A stretch of 64,000 nt of DNA from a virus. Under the pieces are notes generated by a model. That model did not search any database. It worked only from the letters and a program-made list of their open reading frames with translations, and was not told where the DNA came from. The stretch spans positions 35,169 to 99,168 of IMG/VR virus record IMGVR_UViG_3300021962_000051; one strand, given 5' to 3'. Positions 32,109 through 40,469 of the stretch are shown one piece after another. The position numbers and the translations under genes were made by a program. Each line of letters begins with the position of its first letter. The first letter of the stretch is position 1.

Positions 32109-33404
32109 ATGGTAAAAACTATCACAGCACCTATCAAATATGATGCTGAACATCTAGTTGGACAGTTTGTTGACGAGTCCCACTATGATACTCTGATTGA
32201 AGAGGATTGTGATTTTTATGCGCCAACTCCAGTTGGTGAAGAAAATAGCGAAGAAAATATTATTTTCAAGTTTCGTAAAAATTACTTCACGAAAGAAGAA
32301 CAAGATACTGCTTACGCTGGTTTGCGTGAAGCAGCAGTAGAAACTCAAAATCGTGGTATGGCAGCAGGACCAAAAGCTGGTTCTCTTGGCAATCGTGAAT
32401 GGGTTACTGAATACCAAATGGAAATTATGGATGCGTTTTGCAAACCTACAGAAAATCTATTTGGTGTAGATCGTATCGACGAGATTAAGAATAAGTATGG
32501 TGACAATCGTGCATCTGCTCCATCTTCTCGTGGAGTTGTTTGGTCAATTAACCGAACTAAAGATGAAGGATTCGAATTTGATGCATGGGTTGAAGACACT
32601 CGTAAGATGTCTCAAGATGATGCAAAGACAGAATCTGAGCGAGTATTGAAGCAGTTGGTATGTGCCACTACTTATGCTAACTCAGTATTCTCAGGTATCG
32701 CTGGATTCTTTGATCGTTATCCTCGTATTCCATGGGGACGTCCAACAGCATTTACTGAAAAGAATCAAGCCAAGTATGAAATGGCATTCCCATTCCTACA
32801 ACATTTGAGTAAGGGATTCAAAGATCTATTACCTATTCGTTATGGTAAGCAAATTGCTGCATGCGAAAAACTAGATTCAAAATTTGTTATTCCTGGAACA
32901 CCATTCACTACTGTCACAGTAAATAAAACTTTTAGAACTGCTGCACACCGAGATGCTGGAGATTTGAACGATGGATTCTCGAACCTTACTGTTGTCTCTA
33001 ATAATGGTAAGTATGTGGGTGGTTATCTCGTCTTTCCTGAGTTTCGTGTTGCAGTAAACATTCGTCCTGGAGATCTACTTCTTGTGAACAATCACGAGGG
33101 TATCCATGGCAATACTGAAATGACAGCTGAAGAGGGAGCAGAGCGTATATCATTCGTTTGTTACTTCCGTGAGAAAATGCTAGAACTTGGTTCTTGGGAT
33201 TACGAAATGACTCGTAAACAGTTTGTTGAAGATCGTAAGAATAACAAAGAGCATCCTCAACAAAAGCATTTGTGGAATGGCGTAAGCGAAGGTATGTGGG
33301 AAAGTCAAGAGTGGTATGATTATCTAACAGAACGATTGGGTGAGAATACTGTAATGACTTATCATCCTAATGCTGTTAAGTCTTCACTTGAGGCATTCTT
33401 TTAA
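32109..33404 (+). CDS. 2OG-Fe(II) oxygenase of TET/JBP type, candidate thymine or base hydroxylase
   Basis: A 431-residue protein. At about residues 275-345 it has a double-stranded beta-helix oxygenase core: TAAHRDAGDLNDGFSNLTVV gives the H-x-D iron ligands, followed by GGYLVFPEFRVAVNIRPGDL and NNHEGIHGN with the distal His, and then a 2OG-binding Arg region (ERISFVCYF). The HxDxGD, GGxLxFPE and HG(N) pattern is that of TET/JBP oxygenases, which oxidise 5-methyl groups of bases in DNA. It heads an operon of possible base-modification enzymes. The substrate (thymine versus 5-methylcytosine) is inference. Confidence 0.72.
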   Translation: MVKTITAPIKYDAEHLVGQFVDESHYDTLIEEDCDFYAPTPVGEENSEENIIFKFRKNYFTKEEQDTAYAGLREAAVETQNRGMAAGPKAGSLGNREWVTEYQMEIMDAFCKPTENLFGVDRIDEIKNKYGDNRASAPSSRGVVWSINRTKDEGFEFDAWVEDTRKMSQDDAKTESERVLKQLVCATTYANSVFSGIAGFFDRYPRIPWGRPTAFTEKNQAKYEMAFPFLQHLSKGFKDLLPIRYGKQIAACEKLDSKFVIPGTPFTTVTVNKTFRTAAHRDAGDLNDGFSNLTVVSNNGKYVGGYLVFPEFRVAVNIRPGDLLLVNNHEGIHGNTEMTAEEGAERISFVCYFREKMLELGSWDYEMTRKQFVEDRKNNKEHPQQKHLWNGVSEGMWESQEWYDYLTERLGENTVMTYHPNAVKSSLEAFF

Positions 33405-34099
33405 TGTGCGCAATCGTTGGTATCTCAATCAAAGGTATAACACCTCAACAAGAATTACGTGTAGAACGATTAATTCGTGAAGCAATGATTCGTGGTAAAC
33501 ATGCCACTGGAGTTAGTTATATCCAAAAAGGTAAACTACAATCTATAAAAGAACCTATCCCTGCAGATGAATTTATGCAGAAGTATCCAATCGACAACTT
33601 TGTTGATTTAGATGGATGGAAACGTGATCTCTTTATGATTGTTCATTGCAGATATTCAACGTCAGATATTAAATACAACCAACCCTTTTTCAATAAGAGT
33701 TTTTCACTAGCACACAATGGTGTGATTAGTCAAGAACTACCAGAGAATTGGGAAAAACTGTATGGCTTTAAATGTGAGACCAAGAACGACAGTGAACTAC
33801 TCTTTCACACTGTCGTTGCTGGTCAATCACCACTTAAAGTTTGGCAGGAATCCTCAATTGCAGCAGTAGAATTATATGATAATTACAATCTTCGTTTTTA
33901 TCGTAATGGTCGAAGACCACTGCACTTGACTGATATTGGTACTGGGTATATAATTACTTCTACGAAAGATATTGTTAAACGATCAGGATTTGATATTATA
34001 GATGAACAGGAAGTTGTTCCTGGAACTTATTTTAATCTTGAGAAAGACCATACTATGTCGTTTGAAGATTCAGGAGTGAAAATAGATGACTTACAATAA
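33404..34099 (+). CDS. Class II glutamine amidotransferase (Ntn hydrolase)
   Basis: A 231-residue protein starting MCAIVGI, so that Cys2 becomes the N-terminal nucleophile. It also has a RGKHATGVSYI segment (cf. RGxDxxG), a HCRYST (cf. HxRxAT), and AHNGVI (cf. HNGxI) with KNDSELLF. These are the motifs of the GATase-II domain of PurF, GlmS and AsnB. No synthase domain is attached, so it must feed ammonia or a glutamine-derived group to another enzyme, perhaps the amidoligase next door. ATG overlaps the previous stop by one base. Confidence 0.85.
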   Translation: MCAIVGISIKGITPQQELRVERLIREAMIRGKHATGVSYIQKGKLQSIKEPIPADEFMQKYPIDNFVDLDGWKRDLFMIVHCRYSTSDIKYNQPFFNKSFSLAHNGVISQELPENWEKLYGFKCETKNDSELLFHTVVAGQSPLKVWQESSIAAVELYDNYNLRFYRNGRRPLHLTDIGTGYIITSTKDIVKRSGFDIIDEQEVVPGTYFNLEKDHTMSFEDSGVKIDDLQ

Positions 34100-34967
34100 A
34101 GAAAATTTTACATGGGGTTATGAAGTAGAATGGGGCGATATCGATCGTCGTCTAACTATCCCTGCAGATCTCGGTAAGTGGGAATATGCAGAAACTGATA
34201 TTGTTAATCTACACGAACCTTTCCAATATATTGCTTGCGATCCACTAGGTGAAGAACCATATATGGGTGGCGAAGTAAATATGATGCCGACTAAAACTTG
34301 GCAAGAACAAGTAGATCGTATTATCGACCTACGAGAGTTTTTCAAATACCACGGAAACCAACCTACTGCGTCTTGTGTTAATCACGGACATCTACACGTT
34401 TATGTTCCTGGATTGAAAGATGACATCGGTGCTCTTAAGAAACTGATTGCTTATATCAAAGCAAATCAAAATGCAGTAATTGAACATTGTTATGGGTTTT
34501 ACGATCATCCAGAAATGAAGAACAGTAAAGGTGCAAAGATGTATCTTAAGTTTGATGGTGGTCGTCCAATGCCAGATTATATGTGTGACAATATTATTAA
34601 TCTTGCTACCGACTTTGATCATTTTATTAAACTCCATGCTGCAGGTAAAGATGGTGTGTCAATGGGTAGACCATTTAGATTCGCTATTAATACCTATTGT
34701 ATGAAACATACTGGAACAATTGAGTTTCGTTGTTTCCGATCTACAACTGATACACAACAGATTAAAGATCAGTTTAAATTTGCTGAGAAGTTTGTTGATG
34801 CAGCATTGAACGATGGACCAAGTGTAGAAAACATTTTATTCGAACAAGGTTATAATTATAACTTTCCTCCATTTGTATGGGACTGGAAAGAATATAATGG
34901 TTGGGTAAATACCAAATACGAAAAAGAGCGTGGTAATAAAGTAAGAGAATACCATGAAGTTGCATAA
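34086..34967 (+). CDS. Putative amidoligase (glutamine synthetase/GCS-like COOH-NH2 ligase)
   Basis: A 293-residue protein with the amidoligase-type pattern: N-terminal WGYEVEWGDID (GxExE-like metal/ATP region), CVNHGHLHVYVPG (HxHxH-like), and FRFAINTYCMKHTGTIEFRCF with the conserved TxExR end. Such enzymes join a carboxyl to an amine with ATP. It overlaps the amidotransferase by 14 bases. Pairing with GATase-II and GNAT genes is known for amidoligases in phages and is proposed to modify peptides, metabolites or bases. Confidence 0.75.
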   Translation: MTYNKENFTWGYEVEWGDIDRRLTIPADLGKWEYAETDIVNLHEPFQYIACDPLGEEPYMGGEVNMMPTKTWQEQVDRIIDLREFFKYHGNQPTASCVNHGHLHVYVPGLKDDIGALKKLIAYIKANQNAVIEHCYGFYDHPEMKNSKGAKMYLKFDGGRPMPDYMCDNIINLATDFDHFIKLHAAGKDGVSMGRPFRFAINTYCMKHTGTIEFRCFRSTTDTQQIKDQFKFAEKFVDAALNDGPSVENILFEQGYNYNFPPFVWDWKEYNGWVNTKYEKERGNKVREYHEVA

Positions 34968-35505
34968 AGTAACAAGAGAGCAATTCGTTTCAGCAATCAC
35001 TGATGATCCTGCTGATAAGTTTGCGAAAACTTTTGTTGCGAAAGCCAATATGCAAGAGCAGTGGGAGTGTGGCTCTCATCATCTTTGTATGGGTTTATGG
35101 GATGAAGATAAACTAATGGGTGCTATTATTACTTCTATCTCTAAACGAGATCCAAAGGTAGCCAATCTACAATTACTACATACATTTGCTGCATATCGTG
35201 GTAAAGGTGTAGGTAAAACTCTTTCATTAGACAGTTTACGTTATGCGATACACGAGAAAGCACAATACTTCCGTGTCAGTGCAGAGATACCAGCAATAGA
35301 ATTTTATAAGAAAATTGGCTTTGAAATGCTAGGAGAACAGAAGTCTGGATGTCAACTAAGTATGTTCAAAGTTAATCCAGAAATGAAATCCTTTGAAGAG
35401 GGTGATTACGATATTAATGATGCAACAATCTTCAACGCAGTATATAAAAAAGGTAAAGGTGGTTGTGTTAAAGTTTTCAAAGAAACAGAATCACTTTTTG
35501 GGTAG
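34954..35505 (+). CDS. GNAT-family N-acetyltransferase
   Basis: A 183-residue protein with the GNAT fold: LMGAIITSISKRD (strands 2-3), NLQLLHTFAAYRGKGVGKTL containing the acetyl-CoA pyrophosphate loop R/QxxGxG/A (YRGKGVGKT), and AIEFYKKIGFEML (motif B). It overlaps the amidoligase by 14 bases. In this operon it may acylate an amine put on a base or metabolite; that is inference. Confidence 0.85.
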   Translation: MKLHKVTREQFVSAITDDPADKFAKTFVAKANMQEQWECGSHHLCMGLWDEDKLMGAIITSISKRDPKVANLQLLHTFAAYRGKGVGKTLSLDSLRYAIHEKAQYFRVSAEIPAIEFYKKIGFEMLGEQKSGCQLSMFKVNPEMKSFEEGDYDINDATIFNAVYKKGKGGCVKVFKETESLFG

Positions 35506-35508
35506 GCA

Positions 35509-36099
35509 ATGAACCAGTATTACTTTCATCTTTCAATACCAGAAATAAAACATCCTTTAAATGAAGTAGGACAGAAATGGTTTGATGCTCTTAAAGGTGG
35601 GCATTGGAACATTCCTCGTGAATATATCTCTAACGATTTAATTAAATTTGCACCAAAGGTTGGATTGCAATTCTTTGATGCAGAAGTCTTCAGTCTTCCT
35701 GCAAACTATCAATTACAAATTCACGTAGATGCTACGAATATGTCACGTAAGTGTAAACTTAATTGGGCATATAGCGAGGGTGAGCATTACAATGTTTGGT
35801 ATACTCCCAAGAAAACTTGGAGTAGAATAGCTACTGCAGAAGAACAGAGTGATGGTGCATTAGACGATTACTCTTTTGTATTTGAATTAGATGAAGTGGA
35901 TGAAGTAGCAAGGACTGTACTAAAGAATCCTACTGCTGTAGTAAGTGGTCAACCACATAGTGTGATTACTACGACACATCCAAGAAAGTCTATCTCTGTT
36001 ACTCTTATGCCAAAGGGAACAATTCCATTCGAAAAAGATTGGGGTATTCCTATTGACGAAATGAGAAACTATTTGAAAGACTACATTATTAATGACTGA
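35509..36099 (+). CDS. Second 2OG-Fe(II) oxygenase-like protein
   Basis: A 196-residue protein with QLQIHVDATNMSRKCKLNWA (H-x-D iron ligands and following strands) and VSGQPHSVITTTHPRKSISV (distal His and the Arg that binds 2OG). The fold is that of small aspartyl/prolyl-hydroxylase-type oxygenases. It sits in the same operon as the TET/JBP-like gene, so it might act on a later intermediate. Substrate unknown. Confidence 0.65.
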   Translation: MNQYYFHLSIPEIKHPLNEVGQKWFDALKGGHWNIPREYISNDLIKFAPKVGLQFFDAEVFSLPANYQLQIHVDATNMSRKCKLNWAYSEGEHYNVWYTPKKTWSRIATAEEQSDGALDDYSFVFELDEVDEVARTVLKNPTAVVSGQPHSVITTTHPRKSISVTLMPKGTIPFEKDWGIPIDEMRNYLKDYIIND

Positions 36100-37123
36100 T
36101 TTCCGTGAACAAAAAAATCGACGTGAAGCATTTATCAGATGGTATGCTTGGTCGATAAAATATAAAGATTGTGATCCATCAGTTTGGATGACAAACTATC
36201 TAAACGATAGATACGAACATAATACTGAAGAAAGGTTTTGGTTGTGTTGGCTATACGGAAATACATATTATCTGCCAACCTCATGGGTACTAAAAAATGA
36301 ATTTCCTGACTACGAACTTGCAACAATTGACAGACTCAATTGGTGGAATAGTGAAAACTATAAACGACTACGTTATCAAACAGATACAAAATATAACAAA
36401 GGACATCTCCCACAGATGTTCGAATCTTACCAAAGAGAAATTGGTAAATCTCTTCAATCCAAGTACTTTGAAAACTTATTGGGAGACAATGAAACAGATT
36501 CCTTCCACAGAGTATGGGAAACTGTCAAAAAGAACTTTCATAAATTTGGTAGATACACTACTTGGTTTTACATGCAACATTTGTATTCTACTTGTAATCT
36601 CCCTGTGGTTCCTAACACTCTTTGGTTTTCTGATCATTCTGGGAGTAGGAGTCATCGTAATGGTTTTCTTTTTGCACTTGGAAGAGAAGATCTTATCGAC
36701 GAGAAACTGGATACAAAACAAACAGAGTGGCTCGAATCTGAAGGGAAGTCTTTCCTCGAAGAAATGAACAGACGTTATCCAGAGTATAAAAAAGATATTA
36801 ACTTTTATACAATGGAAACTTGTCTATGTTCGTTTAAGAAAATCTTCCGTGAACACCATGGACGTTATCTTGGTTATTACCTAGATCGTCAAGCAGAAGA
36901 AATCTCTCAAGTCCAAAGTGATGGATGGTATGGTATTGAGTGGGACGTATTATGGCAAGCACGAAGTGAAATGCTAGATCCTCGTCTTATCGATAAACGA
37001 GGTATCAATAAAGAAAAGTTTGCAAATTTTATTAATACTGGATCAATGGATCGTTTGGAATGGATGTATGATGATGTATCCTCAAATCAATTCTTTTCTC
37101 TAGAAAATGCCTTGCAATATTAA
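36092..37123 (+). CDS. Helical protein resembling DNA-base hypermodification enzymes (aGPT-Pase/HMUDK-helical type)
   Basis: A 343-residue helical protein with many conserved aromatic residues: FIRWYAWSIKYKDCDPSVWM, WLCWLYGNTYYLPTSWVLKN, LRYQTDTKYNKGHLPQMFES and FGRYTTWFYMQHLY. I associate this pattern with the helical families found with 5-hydroxymethyl-uracil DNA kinase and alpha-glutamyl/putrescinyl-thymine enzymes in phages. In such systems it would replace a pyrophosphate on the base with an amino acid or amine. The assignment is from memory of the families, without alignment. It overlaps the oxygenase by 8 bases. Confidence 0.55.
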   Translation: MTDFREQKNRREAFIRWYAWSIKYKDCDPSVWMTNYLNDRYEHNTEERFWLCWLYGNTYYLPTSWVLKNEFPDYELATIDRLNWWNSENYKRLRYQTDTKYNKGHLPQMFESYQREIGKSLQSKYFENLLGDNETDSFHRVWETVKKNFHKFGRYTTWFYMQHLYSTCNLPVVPNTLWFSDHSGSRSHRNGFLFALGREDLIDEKLDTKQTEWLESEGKSFLEEMNRRYPEYKKDINFYTMETCLCSFKKIFREHHGRYLGYYLDRQAEEISQVQSDGWYGIEWDVLWQARSEMLDPRLIDKRGINKEKFANFINTGSMDRLEWMYDDVSSNQFFSLENALQY

Positions 37124-37138
37124 TTGTAGTATAATTAT

Positions 37139-37375
37139 ATGAAGAAAACGAAAACTTACATACATGTCAACCAACACGTTATACGAGCAAATAAAAAGAA
37201 TGGGACGTCAGATCCTGTTATTACTGTCAAGCAAGGACGAAAGAACACTTATTGTTCAGAGGTTAAAGTCCTTGGTCCATGCACCATTGTTTATGGGGGT
37301 AATGATAAACCTATTCTTTCTTGTGGTGCTAGGGTTGTTATATTAACTGAATCGGAAGTGGAGATAATTAAATGA
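37139..37375 (+). CDS. Small conserved phage protein, unknown function
   Basis: A 78-residue basic beta-rich protein, KTYIHVNQHVIRANKKNG then PVITVKQGRKNTYC and ILSCGARVVI. Very similar small proteins occur next to hypermodification-type genes in marine phages by my recollection, without a known role. A TATAAT at 37130 lies immediately before the ATG, so either the mRNA is leaderless or the motif is not used. It overlaps the kinase start by 4 bases. Confidence 0.65.
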   Translation: MKKTKTYIHVNQHVIRANKKNGTSDPVITVKQGRKNTYCSEVKVLGPCTIVYGGNDKPILSCGARVVILTESEVEIIK

Positions 37376-37923
37376 GTTTAAAACTAATTGGAATAGTCGG
37401 CATGCCAGGAACTGGTAAAACTACGTTGATGAAAGAGTGGATGGCAAAACGAGAGTGGACAAAAGACACTCCAGTTAAATTGCTTGATAGTCTAATTAGT
37501 GGCGACATTCGCTTATTTGGTAAGTATGAAGAGGGTGATACCTTTGCTGGTACAGATAAACTCTCTATGGCTGTCCAACCTGCAGCACTAGAATACATAC
37601 GTATGCCTACTCACGATGTTAATATATTCGAGGGAGATCGTCTAACTTCCTTTGCTTTCTTTAATGAAGCAGTTAAAGAGGGTTATGATGTTTCTATTAT
37701 CGTTCTAAAAGTATCTGATGCAATTCGAGAGCAACGTTATAAAGAGCGTGGATCCGACCAATCAGAAACCTTTATTCAAGGACGTAGAACTAAGATCGAG
37801 AATATCATTAATAGGTTTAGTGGCTCTCCATTGACTGGAGATCCCTCTCTTGTCACAGAGTTCGAACACTCTACACCTGAAGACACACAAAAAATCATTG
37901 CCCATATTGAATCTTTGCTCTAG
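37372..37923 (+). CDS. P-loop kinase, candidate DNA-base kinase
   Basis: A 183-residue P-loop NTPase with Walker A GMPGTGKTT, a Walker B-like DVNIFEGDRL, and a lid-type RYKERGSDQ. It resembles small nucleoside/nucleotide kinases. Standing next to the helical hypermodification-type protein it may supply the kinase half of a 5-hydroxymethyl-uracil DNA kinase, which is fused in some phages. An ordinary nucleotide kinase role is the alternative. Confidence 0.65.
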   Translation: MSLKLIGIVGMPGTGKTTLMKEWMAKREWTKDTPVKLLDSLISGDIRLFGKYEEGDTFAGTDKLSMAVQPAALEYIRMPTHDVNIFEGDRLTSFAFFNEAVKEGYDVSIIVLKVSDAIREQRYKERGSDQSETFIQGRRTKIENIINRFSGSPLTGDPSLVTEFEHSTPEDTQKIIAHIESLL

Positions 37924-37943
37924 TTTGCAAGGATTGCCTTTTC

Positions 37944-37950
37944 CTAAATA
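37944..37950 (+). promoter_or_regulatory. Candidate late promoter CTAAATA before gene 37995
   Basis: CTAAATA in the 71-bp gap after the kinase gene, 45 bp before the metallopeptidase start. Confidence 0.5.
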
Positions 37951-37994
37951 ACTTTGGGACGTCTAATTCTAGTTTCTATTAAAAGGAGTCGACG

Positions 37995-38483
37995 ATGGCA
38001 AAGGTTTATACCAGAGGTGGAAGTACCTCTCAGAAAAAATACTTGCAATCTTTAACAGAGTACGCATTACCACTACTGATGTCGAAAAGACTAGCAAACA
38101 CGCTAGAGATTACCTACAGAATAGTTCCAAATCTATACACTAAATATGATATAATGGGTGACGCATGGTCGCAAGACGATGGACGTTATCCAAAAGAATT
38201 TATAGTTCGACTAGACGCATCACTACCTTTACGTGATTTTCTAGAGACTGCATCTCATGAGTTAGTCCACGTTAAACAATGGGCAACTAATCAAATGAGA
38301 GATTACGAAAAGAGTGAAGAGATCACTCGTTATAATAGCAAAAAGATTAACACTAACAAAGTAGACTACTGGGATCTTCCATGGGAAATTGAGGCACATG
38401 GTCGTGAAGTGGGCATTTTTATTAGATGGGTTCAGCATGCTAAATTAGAAAACCGACAATGGGCTAAATGGAAGAGTAAATGA
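37995..38483 (+). CDS. Zinc metallopeptidase-like protein (HExxH)
   Basis: A 162-residue protein with HELVHVKQW (zinc-binding HExxH) and PWEIEAHG, whose Glu is a plausible third ligand, the layout of SprT/gluzincin-type small proteases. The N-terminus is basic. It has a late-type promoter and AAGGAG upstream, and overlaps the next gene. A role in virion maturation or host protein cleavage is possible. Confidence 0.75.
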   Translation: MAKVYTRGGSTSQKKYLQSLTEYALPLLMSKRLANTLEITYRIVPNLYTKYDIMGDAWSQDDGRYPKEFIVRLDASLPLRDFLETASHELVHVKQWATNQMRDYEKSEEITRYNSKKINTNKVDYWDLPWEIEAHGREVGIFIRWVQHAKLENRQWAKWKSK

Positions 38484-39757
38484 TAAAATCCTCGCCGACT
38501 GCACAACGTGCGATTATTAACTATTTTAAAACAAAATTAAAAACTGAAGCTGGAGTCAAGTTAGTTGAATCTAGTAGAGGTGGTGCTCATTTACGATTTA
38601 ATTATGCAGGCGACGTTTCTAAACTACTTAAAAAACATCACAATGTAGAGATTCGTAATAGTGATCAATCGATTTCTGGAACATTTACTACACAAGAAAT
38701 TATTCTTAAAGAAAAGATCGGTGGTGCTGCAGTAAACGATGGTGCTTATCTTGTTGTTACTACGTCAAGCAAGGGTGTTCTCTCTACTAAAAATTTAACT
38801 CCAGACGAATTAAAACTTCCTGGAGTCCATAAGAAAAATACATTTAAGAAAGATGTTATTGCTGGACTTAAAGCAAGTGGTTCTCCAGTTAACATTAGAG
38901 AATTTTGTAAAGATCTACTCGATGCCTCAGAAAGATCTGATGGTAAAATCGAAAGTGAGTTTATGGATAGTATTAGCAACAGTGATATTACTACTATTGC
39001 TAAAAACTTTGGTGAGATCTCTGGTGCATTATGGTATATGACTCACTATAATAAAAAAGCCACTGCTGTAGAATATCCAAACGAAAGTAACTTTCCTCTT
39101 GTAGATTATTTTATTCACGAAGACAAAAAGAAAATCGCAGTATCAGCAAAAGCCAATGATGGTGCTCCACCAAGTATTAATGCAATTGCTGATGTATTAA
39201 GAAAAAAGAAATATACTGATAGTAAAAAGGAAGACGCAAGGAAAGCAATTATTGCTATTAGCGATTCTTCTACTGTAGATGGTATTATTAATGCCTCTAA
39301 AGAATTGAGTACTGATGGGTATAAATGGGTAAGTAAAGAATTTAAAAAGGGACAAGTGTTTACTGCTGCAGATTGCGAAACGTTTCTGTCCTCGTATAAG
39401 TCTGGTAAATCAGTATTTGCAGAATTAGAACCATTGTATAAATTAATTGGTCGTGCTGCATCATTAGACATTATTGAACGAACAATGAAAGCCAATGGTA
39501 AGCGATGGGGATTTATCATCTCTCCAATGGGCTATGCTTTGGTCGATCAGCTAAATAAGACAGAGAAGTATATAGAAGTCTTAAACGATGCTGCAAAAGA
39601 GATCCAACTAGAACAGCTATACATTAAGATCAAGTTAAGTCAGAAAGCAGTGTCTTACGAAGTCAAGTTATTTGGTACTTCGAAGTTCAAATTCGAGTAC
39701 AATGCGAACGCTGGGCAACCCTCTTTGAAGAAAATTTCCTTCAAAATGGAGAAATAA
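38480..39757 (+). CDS. Conserved phage protein, possible PD-(D/E)xK-like nuclease region
   Basis: A 425-residue protein without a clear family. The middle part has FPLVDYFIHEDKKKIAVSAK, where VDY...VSAK could be a D-x(n)-(S/E)xK nuclease-like core, followed by NDGAPPSINAIADVL. The N-terminus RAIINYFKTKLKTEAGVKLV could bind DNA. The nuclease idea is weak inference. It overlaps the metallopeptidase stop by 4 bases and ends at a terminator. Confidence 0.5.
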   Translation: MIKSSPTAQRAIINYFKTKLKTEAGVKLVESSRGGAHLRFNYAGDVSKLLKKHHNVEIRNSDQSISGTFTTQEIILKEKIGGAAVNDGAYLVVTTSSKGVLSTKNLTPDELKLPGVHKKNTFKKDVIAGLKASGSPVNIREFCKDLLDASERSDGKIESEFMDSISNSDITTIAKNFGEISGALWYMTHYNKKATAVEYPNESNFPLVDYFIHEDKKKIAVSAKANDGAPPSINAIADVLRKKKYTDSKKEDARKAIIAISDSSTVDGIINASKELSTDGYKWVSKEFKKGQVFTAADCETFLSSYKSGKSVFAELEPLYKLIGRAASLDIIERTMKANGKRWGFIISPMGYALVDQLNKTEKYIEVLNDAAKEIQLEQLYIKIKLSQKAVSYEVKLFGTSKFKFEYNANAGQPSLKKISFKMEK

Positions 39758-39780
39758 CCCTACTTTTTTGAGGGTTTTTT
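39756..39780 (+). terminator. Intrinsic terminator AACCCT/AGGGTT-T4
   Basis: AACCCT (39756-39761) pairs with AGGGTT (39771-39776) and is followed by T residues, overlapping the stop codon of the gene at 38480. Confidence 0.85.
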
Positions 39781-39844
39781 CATAAGTTGTTGTATTTGCA
39801 ACAAAAAAAGATTGAAAAAAAGAGCAAAAAAAGCAAAATAGTTG

Positions 39845-39873
39845 TTGACTTTCTTGCAACTTTATGGTATAAT
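39845..39873 (+). promoter_or_regulatory. Sigma70-like promoter upstream of gene 39907
   Basis: TTGACT at 39845-39850, 17 bp with TTTCTTGCAAC, TATAAT at 39868-39873. A leader ATG (39880) and AAGGAAA follow before the chosen start at 39907. Confidence 0.87.
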
Positions 39874-39906
39874 AGCAGTATGAAAATTGAAAAGGAAACT
39901 GAAATT

Positions 39907-40245
39907 ATGACTACTGCGACTCTTATCCATGCTGCTTTTTCTGATTTACCTACTGTTGTTGCTGAGATCTACGTTGGCGACTGGACTGGTGAAAAAGCAT
40001 TGAACTACGTTTATCGTGCGACTCAAAATATCGAAGGATCTTGGTCGAAAGGTAAAAGTTTTGAATTCAATGGTCAGACTTATGAGAATGAGGACTACGA
40101 TGACAACATCACTGTTCTTGTTCCTCTGAAAACTGGCAAAGATGGTAACGTTTATGGTTTGCGTTCTACTTCGATGGGTGATCGAATCATCCTTGGTGGT
40201 AAGATTTATGAAGTTGCTGCTGTTGGATTTAAGGAGGTGGCATAA
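39907..40245 (+). CDS. Uncharacterised 112-residue protein
   Basis: Begins MTTATLIHAAFSDLPTVVAE and has a beta-rich body, YVGDWTGEKALNYVYRATQN, then NITVLVPLKTGKDGNVYGL and GDRIILGGKIYEV. I do not recognise the family. ATG 39907 is preferred over ATG 39880 because AAAGGAAAC lies between them, as in the other promoter leaders. It overlaps the next ATG by one base. Confidence 0.65.
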   Translation: MTTATLIHAAFSDLPTVVAEIYVGDWTGEKALNYVYRATQNIEGSWSKGKSFEFNGQTYENEDYDDNITVLVPLKTGKDGNVYGLRSTSMGDRIILGGKIYEVAAVGFKEVA

Positions 40246-40466
40246 TGGTTGACACTACCTTTGACAATAGGCACGGAGGTGCTTTTGATCGTGGGTGTGC
40301 TGACAGTTATTACAGACGTCCTCGAAACCCTCATTACTTTGAAGGTAAATCTTTTCAAAGTAATATCGTTTGGAAAGATAAACTGACTGATGAAGAGATT
40401 CAGGCATACCATGCAGGTTATGATTATAATGATGAAATGAACAATCACAAAGACTGGGGAATTTAA
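40245..40466 (+). CDS. Small conserved protein, unknown function
   Basis: A 73-residue protein with FDRGCADSYYRRPRNPHYFEG and LTDEEIQAYHAGYDYN, a pattern seen in small phage and proteobacterial proteins (FDRGxADxYYxRxxxPH). AAGGAGGT precedes the ATG. No function is known. Confidence 0.7.
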   Translation: MVDTTFDNRHGGAFDRGCADSYYRRPRNPHYFEGKSFQSNIVWKDKLTDEEIQAYHAGYDYNDEMNNHKDWGI

Positions 40467-40469
40467 TAA

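Noticed and set aside
36297-36767. A 156-residue + frame with hydrophobic segments inside the helical hypermodification-type gene
   Set aside because: It lies wholly within a conserved gene in another frame without ribosome site; the hydrophobic stretch is the frame-shifted reading of aromatic-rich codons.
37107-37135. Promoter before the gene at 37139
   Set aside because: TATAAT is good but the -35 position reads ATGCCT and the ATG is only 4 bases downstream, so I did not list it as a feature.
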